DNA of 64,000 bases from Nostoc sp. NIES-3756 (GTDB lineage: Bacteria; Cyanobacteriota; Cyanobacteriia; Cyanobacteriales; Nostocaceae): contig NZ_AP017295.1 of the NCBI RefSeq assembly GCF_001548375.1, positions 4,498,501-4,562,500 of the forward strand, in the 5' to 3' direction. The notes under the pieces were generated by a model, which had not been told where the DNA came from, did no database searches, and saw only the letters and a program-made list of their open reading frames with translations. Every line of letters begins with the position of its first letter. Positions within the stretch are counted from its first letter, which is position 1. Below are positions 63,422 to 64,000 of this stretch, piece by piece. A program made the position numbers and the translations under genes.

Positions 63422-64000
63422 ATGAAGGTATTACGTTATCTTCCTCAGGAAGAGATTATCAGCCTCAGCGTTAGTTTGGGGCGTGGCGGTGAAGCTTGTA
63501 TTTATGCTGTGCCGTCGGCGGGTGATTCTGTGGCGAAGATTTATCACAAGCCGACTGTTGCTCATGCCAATAAGCTACGGGCGATGCTGGCTAACCCACC
63601 AGAAAATCCGACGGCTAGTTTGGGGCATATCTCCATTGCTTGGCCGCAAGAATTATTATGGTCGGCAGATGAACACGAGCGAGTTGTTGGTTTTTTGATG
63701 CCGCGCATTCGGGGAATGCGTCCCATCATCGACTTTTATAACCCCCGGACTCGTCGTCAACACTGTCCTCTATTTAATTACCAATATCTACTGCGGACGG
63801 CGCGAAATTTGGCGGCTGCTTTTGCGGCGCTACACAATAGCGGTTATTGTGTGGGTGATGTTAACGAATCAAACATCCTGGTGAGCGATACTGCCTTAGT
63901 TACCTTGGTAGATACCGATTCTTTCCAAGTACACGACCCAGACAATGATCATGTCCATCGTTGTCCAGTGGGTAAACCAGAGTTTACACCACCAGAACTA
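63422..64000 (+). CDS. protein kinase of the TerY-P-type triad (3' end outside window)
   Basis: The ATG at 63422 opens a frame with 193 codons to the window edge. The kinase fold shows a Gly-rich loop LGRGGEACIYAVP (residues about 20-32), VAKIYHKP (catalytic Lys near 40), a catalytic-loop equivalent YCVGDVNESNILV (Asp and Asn kept, HRD replaced by VGD) and a DFG-like VDTDSFQV. VGD and DTDSF are characteristic of the kinases in vWA/PP2C/kinase triads. It presumably phosphorylates the vWA partner or a shared target. The rest of the gene is cut off. Confidence 0.87.
   Translation, partial: MKVLRYLPQEEIISLSVSLGRGGEACIYAVPSAGDSVAKIYHKPTVAHANKLRAMLANPPENPTASLGHISIAWPQELLWSADEHERVVGFLMPRIRGMRPIIDFYNPRTRRQHCPLFNYQYLLRTARNLAAAFAALHNSGYCVGDVNESNILVSDTALVTLVDTDSFQVHDPDNDHVHRCPVGKPEFTPPEL

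Noticed and set aside
1..64000. Search for tRNA or rRNA genes and riboswitches
   Set aside because: No cloverleaf, CCA-flanked T-loop or known riboswitch core was recognised by eye in the gaps; a covariance-model scan would be decisive.

Overview
The window looks like chromosome of a filamentous, Nostoc/Anabaena-type cyanobacterium. The octamer GCGATCGC (HIP1) recurs throughout. Heptanucleotide tandem repeats of the TTGACTG type sit in and next to genes. Other cyanobacterial marks are an xisH-xisI pair, a PatA-type response regulator, an RRM-type Rbp protein, several multi-PAS/GAF kinases and a porin with an SLH domain. No rRNA or tRNA gene was recognised. Layout: 1-6.3 kb holds a membrane iron-sulfur protein fused to a degenerate AAA+ regulator, a 30-codon ORF, xisHI, a DUF4253 gene, and a DUF1877-type gene killed by two stop codons and a 162-bp MITE. 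6.5-12.5 kb is a minus-strand signalling cluster (GAF kinase, multi-PAS hybrid kinase, CheY-like regulator). 12.8-19.7 kb carries an MFS transporter, an SLH porin, a two-component pair whose regulator is receiver-only, a small-molecule kinase-like gene and a DOMON-like gene. 20-28.9 kb carries an NHL propeller protein, a DUF2795 tandem protein, a thioredoxin remnant, a PII-like protein, an RNA-binding protein, a rhodanese/glycosyltransferase pair and several envelope or secreted proteins. 29-35 kb carries a hydrolase, a macrolide-phosphotransferase homologue, a spore-photoproduct-lyase-like radical SAM protein, a split GDT1-family pair and a glutamate-receptor-like channel. 35.1-42.9 kb is one 2603-codon gene for an apparently exported, multi-domain phosphoesterase with a possible Pho box upstream. 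A cas-less CRISPR array of nine repeats follows (43162-43787). 44-55 kb is an accessory, detoxification-flavoured stretch: hydrolase, ARMT1-like protein, Coq4-like protein, an ANT(2'')-type nucleotidyltransferase, MFS pump, a small two-gene operon, metallopeptidase, MOSC fused to an alkyltransferase-like domain, SDR, DUF1772, MAPEG and VOC proteins and a DUF4333 lipoprotein. 55.4-57 kb has a truncated methyltransferase and an ISAs1-family element with a direct repeat and a frameshift at an A8 run. The right end has a CPBP protease, a triplicated secreted protein, a PatA-like regulator, and the first three genes of a vWA / PP2C / protein-kinase (TerY-P-type) triad cut by the window edge. How the parts work together: phosphorus scavenging (giant phosphoesterase), multi-sensor phosphorelays, manganese or calcium export and drug/xenobiotic modification are the most readable themes. 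Strong candidates for follow-up are the regulator-ferredoxin fusion at 1-2474, the nested phosphoesterase at 35119-42930, the MOSC-ATL fusion at 50738-51514, and the decayed genes at 4569-5522, 23263-23402 and 52303-52395. All calls come from reading the sequence; no database search was run.
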